A DNA stretch of 64,000 nucleotides, taken from assembly GCA_029216955.1 (NCBI GenBank), contig JANAVB010005598.1, positions 62,001 through 126,000 of the forward strand, written 5' to 3'. The stretch comes from Iris pallida (lineage: Eukaryota; Streptophyta; Magnoliopsida; Asparagales; Iridaceae). Position numbers and translations under genes: made by a program. Positions 62,131-64,000 of this stretch are shown piece by piece. How positions within the stretch are numbered: the stretch's first letter is position 1; every line of letters starts with the position of its first letter. The notes beneath the pieces were generated by a model, which was not told where the DNA came from, did no database searches, and was given only the letters and a program-made list of their open reading frames with translations.

Positions 62131-62532
62131 GGCCTCCTCGTTTGGTTCACGGATTCAAGGAATCCGGAAAAAAAACTTGTTCCTTTCCTTTGTTTGGTAG
62201 CCACAAATTTGGGAAATACTTTCCTGACATGGAAGAAAATAGGAGAAAAAATGGTTCCTCTCATGACCCATGGGATTCATTTTTCCTCATCCTTTCCCAA
62301 GATTAATTACCAAACATTATGACAAAAGTAGCCTTCATTTATTACCTATTTTACCATTAACTCTTCATTATAATTATGTTGACGTTGGATATTGTTGGAA
62401 CAATGATATATTTTTTCTTTCCTTTCCTACACCAACCAAACATAGGAAAGAAAATTTGATAGGAATTCTACTTTTCCATCCCTATGGAAAATACATGCGA
62501 ATTGATTTCCTTTTCGTGAACCAAACGAGGCC
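62131..62532. mobile_element. PIF/Harbinger (Tourist-like) MITE, 402 bp
   Basis: Terminal inverted repeats GGCCTCCTCGTTTGGTTCACG and, at the right, the complement of GGCCTCGTTTGGTTCACG; they differ by a 3-bp insertion. The TTA target duplication stands at 62128-62130 and 62533-62535. The inner parts are also partly complementary (aggaaaggaa / ttcctttcct). TTA sites and GGCC...GTTTGGTT ends are typical of Tourist MITEs mobilised by PIF/Harbinger transposases. Confidence 0.9.
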
Positions 62533-62859
62533 TTAGTCTTCCTAATAATACATTACTATTATTTGCTTTTTCAAGTAGCATAAAATACGTGCAATGTACG
62601 TGCATATATACTATATACTAGTAGTATATAAACCAATAAGATACTAAATGATGCTTATCAACTCAAGTATTACTCATTATGACAAATAAGGTTGGAATAT
62701 GCTTCTTTATAGTGTTGATTAGGTGAAGTGTGCAAAAGAAATATATAATTAGTAAATGATGCCCAACCAAGAGGAGCCTGATTTGGGCCACTATGGGTTA
62801 TTGTTCTCACCCATCAGAGGCAACCAATCAAACCCAAAATTCCAAAGCGCACTTTTTGT

Positions 62860-62961
62860 TTGGTGGTAAGTGGCATAATTACAGGGACCAATTAACTAAT
62901 ATAACAATGATTGGTGGTAAGTGGCATAATTACAAGGACCAATTAACTAATATAACAATGA
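62860..62961. repeat. Tandem duplication, two 51-bp copies
   Basis: 'ttggtggtaagtggcataat...aacaatga' occurs at 62860-62910 and 62911-62961 with one substitution. The short frame across it is not considered a gene. Confidence 0.95.
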
Positions 62962-64000
62962 TTGGAGAGTGCCATCTATAGTGCTGTTGTCAATGGGTTA
63001 GAATATGAGATAATCCTCTAATCATAAGCATTAAGCAAGACCCCATCTCAAAAGCCTCTTTAGTTAGAAACGTTAGGATCAAGAAAGTGGCATCTAAATT
63101 AGCATTAAATTTAAAGTAGCCAATAGCATAGTAACACATCTTTAATTTTGGTATAGAGCTAGTACTACACAAACCCTAAGAAGTTGGAGATGAGTAGCTC
63201 CTGCTATTCTAATTAGCATCTTACGTGTGCAATCTCTAACCATAAGTTATGAAATTTCAAAGAAGAATTATAAAGAAAATTATACAATGCTTGAGCAATA
63301 TGTAGAGCTAGGATTGGTTTGGGATAAGGTCATATATACTTGATGCAAATTGTGCAGTCCTACGAGTCAAGTTATCTATCAACATTTTGATAATGTATTC
63401 ATTATTAGATTTGTTTTGGTGTTTTAATGTGTACGCTAGTGTTGTGTTCTTGTTGTGTCTCTATGAATCTCTGCAAGATCTATTTAATTAGCTTGTTTGA
63501 CGTGCATATCTTTGTTTCATACAAGAAAGGAGAATATTATTCATCCCGAATGACTACCTAAGCCGTGATTTTTTATTCCAAGCATAATTTGTAGAATGTA
63601 GGAAGTTCAGCGTAAAGTAGAAGCAACGTTCAGGAATACTTTGGACTATGAAAGAATTAACATTTAGTAGCTATATATGTAATACGGACATGAAGGTTAA
63701 CTTGAAGGTGAAGACATGGCCTTCAAAGTAATTTTATTTGTTTCTATTATCTTCTTTATGAGTTATATTAGACTTGGTCTGTATGATTTGAAATGAACAC
63801 CCTTATTAAGTGCATGACTAAACCTATATATCTATATCTCATTCTCGTAGTTTCCTTCAGATGTAGTACTAAACTTTCTATTCAACATCCTTATATCGTG
63901 ATCAAAGTTGTTATTGCTGGAAAAGTGAATACAAAATTGATTTAGAAAATTAATTAATTAATTTTAAAATAAAGTCCCATTAGGTGTGTCCAATTTGCAA
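62962..64000. other. AT-rich intergenic sequence to the window end
   Basis: No gene, repeat or element end was recognised in this kilobase. Confidence 0.5.

Noticed and set aside
1..64000. tRNA or rRNA genes
   Set aside because: No cloverleaf-forming or rRNA-like stretch was recognised by eye; the tRNA-like 18-mers are primer-binding sites.

Overview
The window looks like intergenic heterochromatin of a flowering plant. It is built almost entirely of nested transposable elements, and I found no intact host gene. The evidence for a plant is a Sirevirus-type Ty1/copia element with an initiator-Met primer site, LTR ends carrying the motif typical of plant chromoviruses, a Pack-CACTA element with exons of the plant FRIENDLY/CLU gene, and a PIF/Harbinger MITE. 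I cannot name the species.

Layout. (1) 1-8929 is a plus-strand LTR element: end of the 5' LTR (1-1434), 4.4 kb interior without recognisable gag or pol, and a 3.1 kb 3' LTR (5824-8929). It is inserted in the 3' LTR of (2), a minus-strand element with about 4.5 kb LTRs (8930-13092 and 14418-18890) and an interior of only 1.3 kb. (3) 18891-21457 is degenerate, LTR-like or unassigned. (4) 21458-35976 is a plus-strand solo LTR (target duplication accga/atcga), split by a nearly complete 9.6 kb Sirevirus-like copia element (22865-32466, duplication atata) with gag, pol and an extra 3' gene. (5) 36612-57534 is a minus-strand element whose LTRs are 36612-46476 and 55000-57534. Its 3' LTR carries LINE-derived inserts and a 4.5 kb solo LTR (40584-45092, duplication agaat). 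Its interior, only about 450 bp long, carries another solo LTR (46877-54940, duplication cactg), which in turn holds a CACTA transposon (48840-52942, duplication cat) with captured exons. (6) 57535-64000 is AT-rich, with a palindrome-rich inverted-repeat element (59261-60941) and a MITE (62131-62532).

How the parts relate. At least four different families of very large LTRs (2.5-4.9 kb) lie together. The three with interiors lack protein-coding capacity but share an 18-nt primer-binding site that fits tRNA-Ile, placed 8-9 nt from the LTR. Several share a dyad near the U5 end, and three have a chromovirus-like motif or purine tract before the 3' LTR. This looks like a cohort of LARD-like non-autonomous elements that may depend on a common helper. 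The only protein-coding content is the decayed gag-pol-ORF3 of the copia element, a LINE reverse-transcriptase tail, and the captured CLU exons. All boundaries were read by eye from repeat alignment, TG...CA ends and target duplications.
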